In this document: positions 27,471 through 36,476 of the stretch, piece after piece | Position numbering within the stretch: the stretch's first letter is position 1 | Layout of the letters: each line of letters opens with the position of its first letter | Source: Rhodospirillaceae bacterium | Lineage (GTDB): Bacteria > Pseudomonadota > Alphaproteobacteria > TMED109 | Length of the DNA: 55,143 nucleotides | Assembly: GCA_902615805.1 (NCBI GenBank) | Contig: CACMQH010000005.1 | Location: forward strand, 1-55,143 | Direction: 5' to 3' | Notes under the pieces: generated by a model | Told to the model about the DNA's origin: nothing | The model's input: the letters and a program-made list of their open reading frames with translations, nothing else | The model's database searches: none | Translations under genes and position numbers: made by a program

Positions 27471-28012
27471 TGCAAACAAAAAATAGAAAAATTAAAAAAG
27501 AAGAACTAGAGTTATGGAAAAAAGTAACTGAGCATGATAAAATGATAGGACAATATACTACTTCAGTTGAAGAAAATATAATTCAGAAAAAACCCCCCGT
27601 AATTTCAAAGATGAATAAAGATAATTTAAAAGTGAAAGATAAAAAAAGTAGTTTCTTTGAACAAGACTACCAGATTAATAAAAGAATGAAATTAAAGTTA
27701 GAAAGGGGTTTGATTAGACCAGAAATAAAACTAGATCTCCATGGCAAAACTTTATCGGAAGCAAAAAAATCGCTCTCGCAATTTATAAAGACTAGCATAA
27801 ATAATAATATTAGATGCATTTTAGTAATAACAGGAAAGAAAAAAACTTTGAATGGTTCTAGGGGACTTATTAGAGAAAATTTGCCATTATGGCTAAAAGA
27901 AAATGAATTACTTCATTATATTTTGTTTCATTGTTACGCTATAAAAAAAGATGGTGATGATGGAGCTAGATATATTTTATTAAGAAAAAAGGATAAGGTG
28001 TTTTATGAGTAG
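27470..28012 (+). CDS. Smr-domain protein
   Basis: A 180-residue protein with a C-terminal Smr domain, a putative nuclease or nucleic-acid-binding module related to MutS2 tails. The domain begins [17 protein letters not shown] near residue 85 (LDLHG signature), and ends with the usual ITGKKK...[12 protein letters not shown] and [10 protein letters not shown] motifs. The N-terminal half is charged and probably disordered. It follows lldD with a one-base overlap and overlaps hisB by 8 bases. Biological role in bacteria is uncertain. Confidence 0.88.
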   Translation: MQTKNRKIKKEELELWKKVTEHDKMIGQYTTSVEENIIQKKPPVISKMNKDNLKVKDKKSSFFEQDYQINKRMKLKLERGLIRPEIKLDLHGKTLSEAKKSLSQFIKTSINNNIRCILVITGKKKTLNGSRGLIRENLPLWLKENELLHYILFHCYAIKKDGDDGARYILLRKKDKVFYE

Positions 28013-28607
28013 GAAGTCTTACTTAGAAAGAGTTACTAAGGAAACAGACATAAAAGTAAATATTAATATTGACGGAAAAAATAATTATAAAATAAATTCT
28101 GGCATTGGGTTTTTGGATCATATGTTAGAGCAACTTTCTAAACATAGCTTTATAGACATTGATTTAATAGCTAAGGGTGATCTACATATTGACTACCATC
28201 ATACTACTGAAGACTCAGGTTATGCTATTGGTAAAGCAATAGATGAAGCCATAGGAGATAGAAGGGGCATAACTAGGTTTGCCCATGCATATGTTCCTAT
28301 GGATGAGACTCTAACTAGAGTTGCAATTGATTTTTCAGGAAGGCCTTACTTGATATGGAAAGTATTTTTTACTCAAAGCAAATTAGGGGATATGGATACA
28401 GAGTTGTTTAAGGAATGGTTTCAAGCATTTACACAGGCAGTAGGGGCTAATATTCATGTTGAAAATATTTATGGGGTAAACAATCATCATATTATAGAAT
28501 CTTGTTTCAAAGGCCTAGCTATAGCACTGAGAAAAGCACTTTATATTACTTCATCTAATACTATACCTTCGACAAAAGGAAAAATATTAAATGATGGTAA
28601 AAAATGA
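28005..28607 (+). CDS. hisB: Imidazoleglycerol-phosphate dehydratase
   Basis: Sixth step of histidine synthesis, a monofunctional dehydratase of 200 residues. Metal-binding histidine motifs [23 protein letters not shown], and [15 protein letters not shown] are all present, and [15 protein letters not shown] lies between. It overlaps smr by 8 bases and hisH by 4. It opens the compact hisB-hisH-GNAT-hisA-hisF-hisE block. hisG, hisD, hisC and hisI are not in this window. Confidence 0.97.
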   Translation: MSRKSYLERVTKETDIKVNINIDGKNNYKINSGIGFLDHMLEQLSKHSFIDIDLIAKGDLHIDYHHTTEDSGYAIGKAIDEAIGDRRGITRFAHAYVPMDETLTRVAIDFSGRPYLIWKVFFTQSKLGDMDTELFKEWFQAFTQAVGANIHVENIYGVNNHHIIESCFKGLAIALRKALYITSSNTIPSTKGKILNDGKK

Positions 28608-29251
28608 ATATAGCTATAATTGATTACAATTCAGGAAACTTAGCGTCTTTGCAAAATTCTTTGGAAAGCGCTGTAAAAAACAATAAGCAAGCTTTTGAAG
28701 TTAAGATAACAGCAGTACCTGAGGAAGTTATCAAAGCAGATAAAGTAATTTTGCCAGGAGTAGGAGATTTTTTTTACTGTAAAAATGAACTACTTAAAAT
28801 AAATGGAATGGTAGATGCAATAAATTATTTTATCAAAGAAAAGGAAAAGCCTTTTTTAGGAATATGTATAGGAATGCAACTGATGGCAAAGGTTAGTTAT
28901 GAAAGAAAAAAAAATAAAGGCTTAGAGTTTATAGATTCTGAAGTCATTATAATAGAAAGTGAATCTAAAGAAATTAGAGTTCCTCATATGGGGTGGAATA
29001 ATGTTTATTTAGAAAACAAAAGCAAAGAAAAAGACTTTCCTTCTTTAAAAAATAACGATTTTTATTTTGTTCACAGCTATCATATGAAATGTAAGAATAA
29101 AAATGAAGTGCTAGCATCTACTAATTATGGAAAAAAAATAGTTTCAGCTGTAATTAAAGATAATTTATTAGGAGTTCAATTTCACCCTGAAAAAAGTCAA
29201 GAAAAAGGTAAAAAATTTTTAGAAGAATTCCTTGATTGGAAACCTGAATGA
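28604..29251 (+). CDS. hisH: Imidazole glycerol phosphate synthase glutaminase subunit
   Basis: Class I glutaminase that feeds ammonia to HisF, 215 residues. It opens [19 protein letters not shown]. The catalytic cysteine lies in [12 protein letters not shown] (about residues 84-95), and the His-Glu pair is in [13 protein letters not shown] near the C-terminus. It overlaps hisB and the GNAT gene by 4 bases each, showing tight coupling. Its partner HisF is three genes downstream. Confidence 0.97.
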   Translation: MNIAIIDYNSGNLASLQNSLESAVKNNKQAFEVKITAVPEEVIKADKVILPGVGDFFYCKNELLKINGMVDAINYFIKEKEKPFLGICIGMQLMAKVSYERKKNKGLEFIDSEVIIIESESKEIRVPHMGWNNVYLENKSKEKDFPSLKNNDFYFVHSYHMKCKNKNEVLASTNYGKKIVSAVIKDNLLGVQFHPEKSQEKGKKFLEEFLDWKPE

Positions 29252-29769
29252 TTGAAGTTAAAAAAATTAAAAATTTTGAAAAAGGAGAGCTTGAAGAGCT
29301 AACATCAGCTACTGTAAATGCTATTAAGGAAGGTATAGGTTTTGGTTGGATTAAAAAACCGGCAAAAAATAAAATTATTGAGTATTGGAAAGGGGTAATT
29401 TTAGTTCCTAATAGATGGCTTTTTGTTGGTAAATATAAAGGAATAATTTCAGGGTCAATACAAGTTGTTACTTTTTCCTCAACAAATGAGGCTGCTATAT
29501 TTAGAGTTTTTATTGACACTCATTTTGTTGCAACATGGGCTAGAGGATATGGCTTAGCTAAGCTATTATTAGAAGCAGCCCAACAAGAGTGCAAAAAAAA
29601 AAATTATACACACGTTATTTTAGATGTTAGAGAAACTCAGAAGAGAGCAATTAATTTATACGAACAGTTGGGTTTTAAACTTTGGGGAAAGCTTCCCGTT
29701 TACCATAAATTATCAAATGGTAGTATGGTCTCAGGAAATTATTACTATAAAGAACTAACAAGAGTATGA
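29248..29769 (+). CDS. GNAT-family N-acetyltransferase inside the his block
   Basis: A 173-residue single-domain GNAT acetyltransferase. The acetyl-CoA loop (R/Q-x-x-G-x-G/A) is WARGYGLAKLLLEAAQ near residues 97-112, preceded by the beta-4 strand AIFRVFIDTHFV and followed by ILDVRETQKRAINLYEQLGF. The substrate cannot be read. Four-base overlaps with hisH and hisA make it an integral part of the histidine transcript, so a link to histidine metabolism or to a small-molecule by-product is possible but unproven. Confidence 0.85.
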   Translation: MIEVKKIKNFEKGELEELTSATVNAIKEGIGFGWIKKPAKNKIIEYWKGVILVPNRWLFVGKYKGIISGSIQVVTFSSTNEAAIFRVFIDTHFVATWARGYGLAKLLLEAAQQECKKKNYTHVILDVRETQKRAINLYEQLGFKLWGKLPVYHKLSNGSMVSGNYYYKELTRV

Positions 29770-30494
29770 TTGTTTATCCAGCTATAGACATATCTAAGGG
29801 AGAAATAGTTCGGCTTACCAAAGGAGACTTTAGTAAAAAGAAAGTATATAAGAAAAATATAGTAGAACAAGTTCAAAGTTTCCAAGAAAGTGGGGCTACC
29901 TGGATCCATGTTGTAGATTTAGATGGAGCATTATCAGGAGAGAATAAAAATGAATACTCAATAAAGAAAGTTATAGAAAACACGAATTGTAAAGTACAAT
30001 TGGGTGGAGGCATAAGAACAATTAAAGATATAGAGAAATGGATTTCTTTAGGTATCAACAGGGTAATAATAGGAACATCTGCAATTATAAATGAAGGTTT
30101 GGTAGAAGAAGCTGTAAAAAATTTTCCAAAAAAAGTATCAGTTGGATTAGATCTAATAGGAGAGTTTGTAGCAATTAAAGGGTGGACTGAGGTATTCCAT
30201 GAAAGGGAGGCGGTTTACTTCTTTAGAAAGTTTTCAGATTTAGGAGTAGAGAGTATTATATATACCGATATAAATAATGATGGAGTATTAAAAGGGCCTA
30301 ATTTTATCAATATTTTAAAATATAAAAATATAGTTAAAGTTCCTCTCATTGCATCAGGAGGCGTTTCTAACTTTCAGGATATTAAAAAACTGTATTCTTT
30401 TAATGTTGATGGAGTTATAGTAGGTAAGGCTATTTATGATAATAAAATAAATCTTGATGAACTATTTAGTTTAAAAAAAAATGTTAAAAATTAG
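29766..30494 (+). CDS. hisA: ProFAR isomerase HisA
   Basis: Amadori rearrangement of ProFAR in histidine synthesis, 242 residues, TIM barrel. It starts [20 protein letters not shown] with catalytic Asp near residue 8. [16 protein letters not shown] and the second half with [14 protein letters not shown] and [13 protein letters not shown] give the phosphate-binding loops. It overlaps the GNAT gene by 4 bases and hisF by 14. Confidence 0.96.
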   Translation: MIVYPAIDISKGEIVRLTKGDFSKKKVYKKNIVEQVQSFQESGATWIHVVDLDGALSGENKNEYSIKKVIENTNCKVQLGGGIRTIKDIEKWISLGINRVIIGTSAIINEGLVEEAVKNFPKKVSVGLDLIGEFVAIKGWTEVFHEREAVYFFRKFSDLGVESIIYTDINNDGVLKGPNFINILKYKNIVKVPLIASGGVSNFQDIKKLYSFNVDGVIVGKAIYDNKINLDELFSLKKNVKN

Positions 30495-31251
30495 AGTAAT
30501 ACCCTGTTTAGATGTTAAAGAAGGTAGAGTAGTAAAAGGCATAAATTTTATAGATCTTAAAGATGCTGGTGACCCAGTTGAACAAGCAAAAATTTATGAT
30601 GAACAAGGTGCTGACGAACTTTGTTTTTTAGATATAACAGCTAGCATAGAAAAAAGAGATATTTTGCTTGATATAGTAAATAAAACAGCAAAAAAGTGTT
30701 TTATGCCCCTCACAGTAGGTGGAGGTGTTAGAAAAGTAGAAGATATTAGAAAACTTCTTTATTCAGGGGCCGATAAAGTTTCCATAAACTCTGCCGCCAT
30801 ATATGACCCACAGCTTATCAAAGATGCTTCAAATAGATTTGGCAAGCAATGTATAGTTATAGCAATCGATGCAAAAAAAACTAGTAAAAACTCCTGCAAA
30901 AGTGGTTATGAAGTATTTTCACATGGTGGTACAAAAGAGACCAACTTAGATGTAGTTGATTGGGCAAAACAGTGTACTGATTTTGGAGCAGGTGAAGTCT
31001 TATTAACTTCAATGGATAATGATGGAACTAAGAGGGGTTTTAATATTGAACTGACGAATAAAGTAACTAAGAGCATTAAAGTTCCAGTGATTGCATCTGG
31101 AGGCGTTGGAGAATTAAAGCATTTTACTGAGGGAGCATGTGAAACTGAAGCATCTGGTTTATTAGCTGCTTCAGTTTTTCATTTTGGTAAATTTACTATT
31201 AATGAAGTAAAAAAAGAATTAAATAAAAATGGAGTCGCGGTAAGGTTATGA
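30481..31251 (+). CDS. hisF: Imidazole glycerol phosphate synthase cyclase subunit
   Basis: Cyclase half of IGP synthase, 256 residues, paralogue of HisA. It opens [19 protein letters not shown] with catalytic Asp; [17 protein letters not shown] and the second catalytic Asp in [15 protein letters not shown] are present, then [12 protein letters not shown]. Overlaps hisA by 14 bases and hisE by 4. It partners HisH encoded upstream. Confidence 0.97.
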   Translation: MLKIRVIPCLDVKEGRVVKGINFIDLKDAGDPVEQAKIYDEQGADELCFLDITASIEKRDILLDIVNKTAKKCFMPLTVGGGVRKVEDIRKLLYSGADKVSINSAAIYDPQLIKDASNRFGKQCIVIAIDAKKTSKNSCKSGYEVFSHGGTKETNLDVVDWAKQCTDFGAGEVLLTSMDNDGTKRGFNIELTNKVTKSIKVPVIASGGVGELKHFTEGACETEASGLLAASVFHFGKFTINEVKKELNKNGVAVRL

Positions 31252-31547
31252 TCAGAAATGAAGATAAACTAAGTGAGGTTTTGAGTTATCTAGAAAAAGT
31301 CATCGAAGATAGAAAAAAATCAAAAAATAAATCTTATACGTCAGATTTATTATCTCAAGGAATAGATAGAATTTCTCAAAAAGTTGGCGAAGAGGCTATA
31401 GAAGTCGTTATAGCTTCAAATAATAAAAAAAAGAAACAAGTTATTTATGAAAGTGCAGATTTAGTTTTTCATTTATTATTGCTTTGGAAAAAGTTAAATA
31501 TTAAAAAAAATGATATAGCAAAAGAATTATTAAGAAGAAAAAAATGA
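31248..31547 (+). CDS. hisE: Phosphoribosyl-ATP pyrophosphatase
   Basis: Second step of histidine synthesis, a small helical MazG-like pyrophosphatase of 99 residues. The family signature is [13 protein letters not shown] at about residues 44-56, followed by [13 protein letters not shown] with the metal-binding acidic residues. It is separate from HisI, as in other alphaproteobacteria. Four-base overlaps with hisF and the HIT gene show coupling. Confidence 0.94.
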   Translation: MIRNEDKLSEVLSYLEKVIEDRKKSKNKSYTSDLLSQGIDRISQKVGEEAIEVVIASNNKKKKQVIYESADLVFHLLLLWKKLNIKKNDIAKELLRRKK

Positions 31548-31909
31548 CAAATTCTAATTACGACAAAAATAATATTTTTGCCAAGATAATAAGAAAAGAA
31601 GCCAAGGCAAACATTGTTTTTGAAAATAAACATATTCTTTGTTTTAAAGATATATTTCCAAAAGCACCCGTTCATATTTTAATAATACCCAAAGGTCAGT
31701 TTAAAGACATATTTGATTTTTCGATAAATGCAACTTCAGAAGAAAAAAAAGCAATTTATGATGGATTTGCTGAAGTTATTAAGATATTTGGTTTAGAATT
31801 AGATGGTTGTAGAATAATTAATAATTTCGGAAACGATGGCAGACAAGAAGTTCCTCATTTACATTTTCATTTATTAGGAGGCAAAGATATTGGCTCTATG
31901 ATTTCTTAG
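31544..31909 (+). CDS. HIT-family (HinT-like) nucleotide hydrolase
   Basis: Histidine-triad protein of 121 residues, probably a purine-nucleoside phosphoramidase. Motifs: IFAKIIRKEAKANIVFENK at the N-terminus, FPKAPVHILIIPKG, and the histidine triad HLHFHLLGG near the C-terminus. It closes the his transcript, overlapping hisE by 4 bases. Its last 36 bases overlap the convergent gshB, the longest convergent overlap in the window. Confidence 0.92.
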   Translation: MTNSNYDKNNIFAKIIRKEAKANIVFENKHILCFKDIFPKAPVHILIIPKGQFKDIFDFSINATSEEKKAIYDGFAEVIKIFGLELDGCRIINNFGNDGRQEVPHLHFHLLGGKDIGSMIS

Positions 31910-32851
31910 TTGTAGTGCCTTTTCCCAATAGATATAGGATATATTTACTTTATTCAAAGTATCAATTTCTCTAATACATGTAGGAGAAGTAACGTTAATT
32001 TCAGTTAAATAGCCATCTATGACGTCAATACCAGTGAAAAATAAACCTTTTTCCTGAAGCTTAGATTTAATCTGGTTACATATGAATTTTTCCCTTTTAG
32101 TTAAGTTTGTTTTTTTTGCTCTTCCTCCTATATGTAAATTAGCTCTAATTTCATTGTTCACAGGAATTCTATTAACGGCTCCTACAGGCAAACCATTAAT
32201 TAGTAAAATTCTTTTATCACCCTTTTTTACATTTTTAATAAATTTTTGAACTATAACATGCTCTGTTTCTGATATTAGGCTATCAATTATTATGTTTAAA
32301 TTTGGATCTTTTTCATTGAGATAAAAAACATTTGATCCACCATTTCCATATATTGGTTTTATAACAACTTTTTTAAACTTCTTTACAAATTTAATAATAT
32401 TACTTTTTTGTTTGCTTATTAATGTCGGGGGCATTAGATTAAAAAAGTCCATAACAAAAAGCTTTTCTGGGCAATCTCTAATGGAATTCGGTTTATTTAA
32501 AACCATACAAGTCTTAGGAAGTCTTTCTAGTAAGTAAGTAGCTGTTATATATTGCATATTAAAGGGAGGGTCTTGTCTAATTAATACAAACTCGAAGCTT
32601 TGTAAATTTATTACATATGGCGTATCTAAAGTTAAAAAGTTTTCTTTTTCGATATTAATTGATAACACTTCATTAGCGATAGCTTTTAATTCATTATTTT
32701 CAAAATATAAATTATCTACATTATATATGAAAACAGAGAATCTTCTTTTGATTGCTTCTTGAATTAATGCCAAAGTGCTATCCGTATCTTTATTTATTTT
32801 ATTTAGCTTATCCATTTGAACAGCTACTTTAACTTTTTTTTCTTTACTCAT
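31874..32851 (-). CDS. gshB: Glutathione synthetase
   Basis: ATP-grasp ligase joining gamma-glutamylcysteine and glycine, 325 residues, standard GshB length. It opens VKVAVQMDKLNKINKDTDST. FVLIRQDPPFNMQYITATYLL is recognisable, as are the ATP-grasp motifs KPIYGNGGSNVFYL, GDKRILLINGLPVGAVNRIP and NVTSPTCIREI. It overlaps the BON lipoprotein gene upstream by 8 bases. The rsmI-BON-gshB order facing lpoA resembles the conserved alphaproteobacterial cluster. Confidence 0.96.
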   Translation of the reverse strand: MSKEKKVKVAVQMDKLNKINKDTDSTLALIQEAIKRRFSVFIYNVDNLYFENNELKAIANEVLSINIEKENFLTLDTPYVINLQSFEFVLIRQDPPFNMQYITATYLLERLPKTCMVLNKPNSIRDCPEKLFVMDFFNLMPPTLISKQKSNIIKFVKKFKKVVIKPIYGNGGSNVFYLNEKDPNLNIIIDSLISETEHVIVQKFIKNVKKGDKRILLINGLPVGAVNRIPVNNEIRANLHIGGRAKKTNLTKREKFICNQIKSKLQEKGLFFTGIDVIDGYLTEINVTSPTCIREIDTLNKVNISYIYWEKALQLRNHRANIFAS

Positions 32852-33446
32852 CTTTTAAATCTTTTAACTCAATTAAGTTTACAATTTTCTTTACGCCAGC
32901 AATATTAGATGCATGCTCTATCACTTTATTTAGCTCTTTATTATTTTGAGCAACACCAACAAGATAAAGAATTCTATTTTCAGTAGTGACGCTGAAATTT
33001 ACTTCTGATACTTTTTTATCAGCAAGCATCTTTGCTCTAAGTTCTAAAGAGATTCTAGTATCTTTAAAATAGTCTATTAAGTCATTTTTTCCGATTGTTA
33101 TATAGTTTGCAACTTCTTTGACATTTTTTGTGTTCCAAGATATTTGATTAGCTGTTTCTTTTATGCTTTCTTCTATTACAGTCCCTACTAATAATACTCT
33201 TCCTTCATAAACAATCACTCTTACTTTTGAGAAAAGTTTATCATAATCATTGGAAAACATTGCTTCTTCTATTTTAGCTTTAATTAAGATATCTATAGCT
33301 GCTTGTTTAGAAGATCTTTCCTGTACTATAACCATACTAGTAGATGTTGCTCCTCCAACAATGACCTGGGAGCATGATGCCAGAAAACATAGAGCAGATA
33401 CTACGATAAAAAAGGAAGCTATTTTATTTTTTAAGAAATTTTTCAT
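32844..33446 (-). CDS. Double BON-domain lipoprotein (DolP/YraP-like)
   Basis: Envelope lipoprotein of 200 residues. The N-terminal signal ends in lipobox LASC (cysteine 25), followed by a short G/A/S linker. Two BON domains follow, the first around FSKVRVIVYEGRVLLVGTV and the second around VNFSVTTENRILYLVGVA, each with the conserved central glycine. DolP-like proteins bind anionic phospholipid at the outer membrane and help maintain its integrity. It overlaps rsmI by 23 bases and gshB by 8. Confidence 0.85.
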   Translation of the reverse strand: MKNFLKNKIASFFIVVSALCFLASCSQVIVGGATSTSMVIVQERSSKQAAIDILIKAKIEEAMFSNDYDKLFSKVRVIVYEGRVLLVGTVIEESIKETANQISWNTKNVKEVANYITIGKNDLIDYFKDTRISLELRAKMLADKKVSEVNFSVTTENRILYLVGVAQNNKELNKVIEHASNIAGVKKIVNLIELKDLKDE

Positions 33447-34314
33447 TTAATAAACCCATACATCTTTTATATAAAATATCTCTATTTTGTGAAGAACTTT
33501 TGGACAGCATAGCAGAAACTTGAGATGGTTTTAACTTTTTTAATTCATTAATAATTTCTTGGTCACTATAAATTTTTTCATTAGAACTATAAAGTTCAGC
33601 AATAATAGTTAATTCACCGCGAATTTTTTTAGGTGATTTTAAGAAACTATCAATATTTTCCTCTGTAATAAAAAAAAAGTCTTCGTACAACTTACTGAGC
33701 TCTTTAACGATAGCTAATTTAAAACATTTAAAGTTTTCTTTTATTACTTCTAAAAAAAATTTTAGTCTTTTAGCCTTCTCATAAATTATCAAAGAACAAT
33801 TTAATTTAGTATAATCTCTAATGGTGCCAATATAATCATTTTTATTTTTAGGTAGAAAGCCTAAAAAGCAAAACTTATCTGTTTTTAAACCTGATATTAT
33901 AAGACTTGCTATTGCAGAGTTTGGACCTGGTAAGGAAAAAACATTATGCCTACTTTGTCTAATGCGTTTTAGTAATTTATATCCAGGGTCAGATATTAAT
34001 GGCGTACCTGCATCAGAAATAAGTGATATTACTTTTTCTTTATCAAGTTCATTTAAAATTTTAATTATGTCTTTATCACTGCTATGATCATTATACACTA
34101 ACCAATTTTTTGTTTTTATTGAAAGCCCTAAATGAGAAAACAATTTTTTTGAAACTCTTGTGTCTTCGCATACTATAGTATCCGATCTATTAAGTATTTT
34201 TATAGCTCTAATAGTTATATCATTAATATTGCCAATAGGAGTGGCAACTAAATATATCCCCTTTTCAATGACAATATTTTTAGAAAAAATATTAGATATA
34301 ATATCTTGGCACAT
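33424..34314 (-). CDS. rsmI: 16S rRNA 2'-O-ribose C1402 methyltransferase RsmI
   Basis: SAM-dependent methyltransferase for C1402 of 16S rRNA, 296 residues, tetrapyrrole-methylase fold. Signatures are GIYLVATPIGNINDITIRAI at about residues 18-37, VCEDTRVSKKLFSHL, and ISDAGTPLISDPGYKLL, then SLPGPNSAIASLIISGL. It is divergent from the LpoA-like gene, 43 bases away. yraN, often next to rsmI, is not seen here. Confidence 0.96.
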   Translation of the reverse strand: MCQDIISNIFSKNIVIEKGIYLVATPIGNINDITIRAIKILNRSDTIVCEDTRVSKKLFSHLGLSIKTKNWLVYNDHSSDKDIIKILNELDKEKVISLISDAGTPLISDPGYKLLKRIRQSRHNVFSLPGPNSAIASLIISGLKTDKFCFLGFLPKNKNDYIGTIRDYTKLNCSLIIYEKAKRLKFFLEVIKENFKCFKLAIVKELSKLYEDFFFITEENIDSFLKSPKKIRGELTIIAELYSSNEKIYSDQEIINELKKLKPSQVSAMLSKSSSQNRDILYKRCMGLLNEKFLKK

Positions 34315-34357
34315 CTATTTTTAATTACTTTTTTTATATTTAATCTATAATAATAGC

Positions 34358-35860
34358 ATGTTTTCATTTGTTAAAATTTTTTTTATTTTAATAATTTTTT
34401 TATTTATCACATCTTGTCATGAGAAGGATTATGATATTATTAGAGACTTTATAATGAAAGATCAACAGGCTAAAAGTTCGAAAAAGTTAGACACATTGGA
34501 AACAGATAAGACTATTAAAGCTAATGTAGAAAATAAAAAAAAAGAAGCAGGTAATTTAGAAAAAAAAGATAAACAAGTAGATAGTTTAGTAACAAAAAAA
34601 TCAAAGAAAAAAAAATTTCATAGAGTAGACAAGGGTGAAGCTGATAAAGAATTAAAGGTTGATAAAAATACTTCCAGAGTTTTAGAAGTTCTAGAAAGTC
34701 AAAAAGAAAAAATAGTAGAAGCTCAAAGCCAAACAAATAAAAAAGTAGAATCTACTTTTAATAATATAATAAAGGTGGGAGTTATGCTTCCTTTATCAGG
34801 AGAACATAGTGAGATAGGCAATTTAATATTAAATGCTATAGAGATGGCAGTTTTTCAGACAGAGGAAAATAAACTGGAACTGCATATTAAGGATACAGAG
34901 GCTAAAAGTGATAAAGCAAAAAAAGTTTTATCTGAATTAATTGATGAAGGAGTTAAAGTTGTCATAGGCCCTCTTTTTTCGAAATCTTTAGCGGCGATAC
35001 AAAGCGAAGTTGTTAGTAAAAATATTAATATTTTTGCTCTTACAAACAATATAAATTTAAGAAATAAAGGCATATGGATTTTTGGTGTAGACCCCCAAGC
35101 TCAAACTGAAAAAGTGCTTCGATATGCATTAGAAAAAGGCTCTAAAAATATTGCAGCTTTATTGCCTCAAAATGCTTACGGATTACTTTTATTTGATACA
35201 ATTACAAGTTTTACGCAAGAAAATTTAATGAAAATAGAAAAAATAGAATTCTATAATTTTTCTCTTGAAAGTCAGAGAAAAACTGCTCAAAAAATTTCTG
35301 AAGGCTTTAAAGAATACAAACTTTACTTAGATAAAATCAAAGAACAAGATAATGAAGAAGAGAAGGTTAATGAGGTTTTGTTTATGGAAAAGCCATTTGA
35401 TAGTGTATTTATAGCTGCTGCTGGACAAAATTTAACAGTATTATCTTCTCAATTACAATATAACAATGTGGATCCTAAAATAGTACAGTATCTCGGTATA
35501 TCTTCTTGGGAAGATAGCAGTATACTGAATGAACCAGCTTTAGAAGGAGGGATTTTTGTAACAACAAGTGAAATGTATCAAAAAAAAATTAAACTTATAT
35601 ACAAAAACTCATTTAATAAAGAAATGCCAAAAATTGCTATGATTGCTTATGATATTGTTGCATTATTAGGGTCACTAAATAATTTAGGAAGTAATTTTAA
35701 CATTTACGATTTAGTAAATGATGAAGGCTATATAGGATTGAGAGGATTATTTAGATTAAAGAAAAATGGAGTGGTAGAGAGAGCTTTTCAATTAAAAAAA
35801 ATAAAAAATAAAAAATTTACTATTTTGAAAAAAGCTAATAATCAGTTTTCAGGTCTATAA
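34358..35860 (+). CDS. LpoA/LppC-like penicillin-binding protein activator lipoprotein
   Basis: A 500-residue lipoprotein (lipobox ITSC, cysteine 20). Residues about 30-130 form a charged K/E-rich, probably extended linker. From about 138 a periplasmic binding-protein fold of the LppC type begins (IKVGVMLPLSGEHSEIGNLI), with VVIGPLFSKSLAAIQSE and ISSWEDSSILNEPALEGGIF. In alphaproteobacteria this family is encoded divergent from rsmI and is taken to regulate peptidoglycan synthesis, by analogy with LpoA. Its 3' end overlaps rdgB by 6 bases. Confidence 0.85.
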   Translation: MFSFVKIFFILIIFLFITSCHEKDYDIIRDFIMKDQQAKSSKKLDTLETDKTIKANVENKKKEAGNLEKKDKQVDSLVTKKSKKKKFHRVDKGEADKELKVDKNTSRVLEVLESQKEKIVEAQSQTNKKVESTFNNIIKVGVMLPLSGEHSEIGNLILNAIEMAVFQTEENKLELHIKDTEAKSDKAKKVLSELIDEGVKVVIGPLFSKSLAAIQSEVVSKNINIFALTNNINLRNKGIWIFGVDPQAQTEKVLRYALEKGSKNIAALLPQNAYGLLLFDTITSFTQENLMKIEKIEFYNFSLESQRKTAQKISEGFKEYKLYLDKIKEQDNEEEKVNEVLFMEKPFDSVFIAAAGQNLTVLSSQLQYNNVDPKIVQYLGISSWEDSSILNEPALEGGIFVTTSEMYQKKIKLIYKNSFNKEMPKIAMIAYDIVALLGSLNNLGSNFNIYDLVNDEGYIGLRGLFRLKKNGVVERAFQLKKIKNKKFTILKKANNQFSGL

Positions 35861-36472
35861 AATATTCTTGATAGAAAGTTTCTTAAATAGATTATGTTTC
35901 AATAATTTGACTAAAGCTTTTTTTCTGTGACTTATTGAATTTTTAATAGAAGAGCTAGATTGAGCTAAAGTTTTGTTGAAATTTAAAGGAACAAATATAG
36001 GGTCATAACCAAAACCATTTTTACCTCTTGGAGGAAAGGCAATTTTTCCTTTCAAGGTACCTTTAAATAGAAACTCATTTTTTTTTTTATCAATTAAAGC
36101 CAAAACACAGATAAGCTTAGCATTTTGTCCATCTAAATTTAATCCTTTTTCATTTAAATGTCTTTTAATTTTTTCAAAAGCAAAATTATAATTGTTTTTA
36201 TATGCCCATCTAGCAGAGAATATTCCAGGGGCACCATCTAGATTGTCTATGCATATGCCACTATCATCAGCTATTGTTGTGTAACAATGCGATGTTAATT
36301 CTGATGCAAACCTTGCTTTTATTAGAGCATTATCCTTAAATGATTTACCATTTTCTACTGGTTCATTTTTGGTAAAATTTTTTAACGATAAAACTTCAAT
36401 ATTATTACCAACAAAAATCTTAGTAAACTCTTCAAGCTTATTTTGATTATGAGTTGCAATTAATAATTGAAT
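35855..36472 (-). CDS. rdgB: XTP/dITP diphosphatase RdgB, ATT start
   Basis: House-cleaning pyrophosphatase that removes deaminated purine nucleotides (ITP, dITP, XTP). The frame encodes a complete 205-residue protein: LLIATHNQNKLEEF at the N-terminus, IADDSGICIDNLDGAPGIFS with catalytic acids, SARWAYKN, and GFGYDPIFVPLNF. There is no ATG, GTG or TTG in frame before TTG 36103, which is far inside the enzyme. The frame opens just after a TAA (36475-36473) with ATT at 36472-36470. GGAAGGA, within the last codons of rph, lies 7 bases upstream. So ATT is the best start, in a Shine-Dalgarno context. rph-rdgB-like order is typical. It overlaps lpoA convergently. Confidence 0.9.
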   Translation of the reverse strand: MQLLIATHNQNKLEEFTKIFVGNNIEVLSLKNFTKNEPVENGKSFKDNALIKARFASELTSHCYTTIADDSGICIDNLDGAPGIFSARWAYKNNYNFAFEKIKRHLNEKGLNLDGQNAKLICVLALIDKKKNEFLFKGTLKGKIAFPPRGKNGFGYDPIFVPLNFNKTLAQSSSSIKNSISHRKKALVKLLKHNLFKKLSIKNIL

Positions 36473-36476
36473 TTAT

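Noticed and set aside
35855-36103. Truncated RdgB fragment as a pseudogene
   Set aside because: The frame is open to 36472 and encodes the complete enzyme; only a canonical start codon is lacking.
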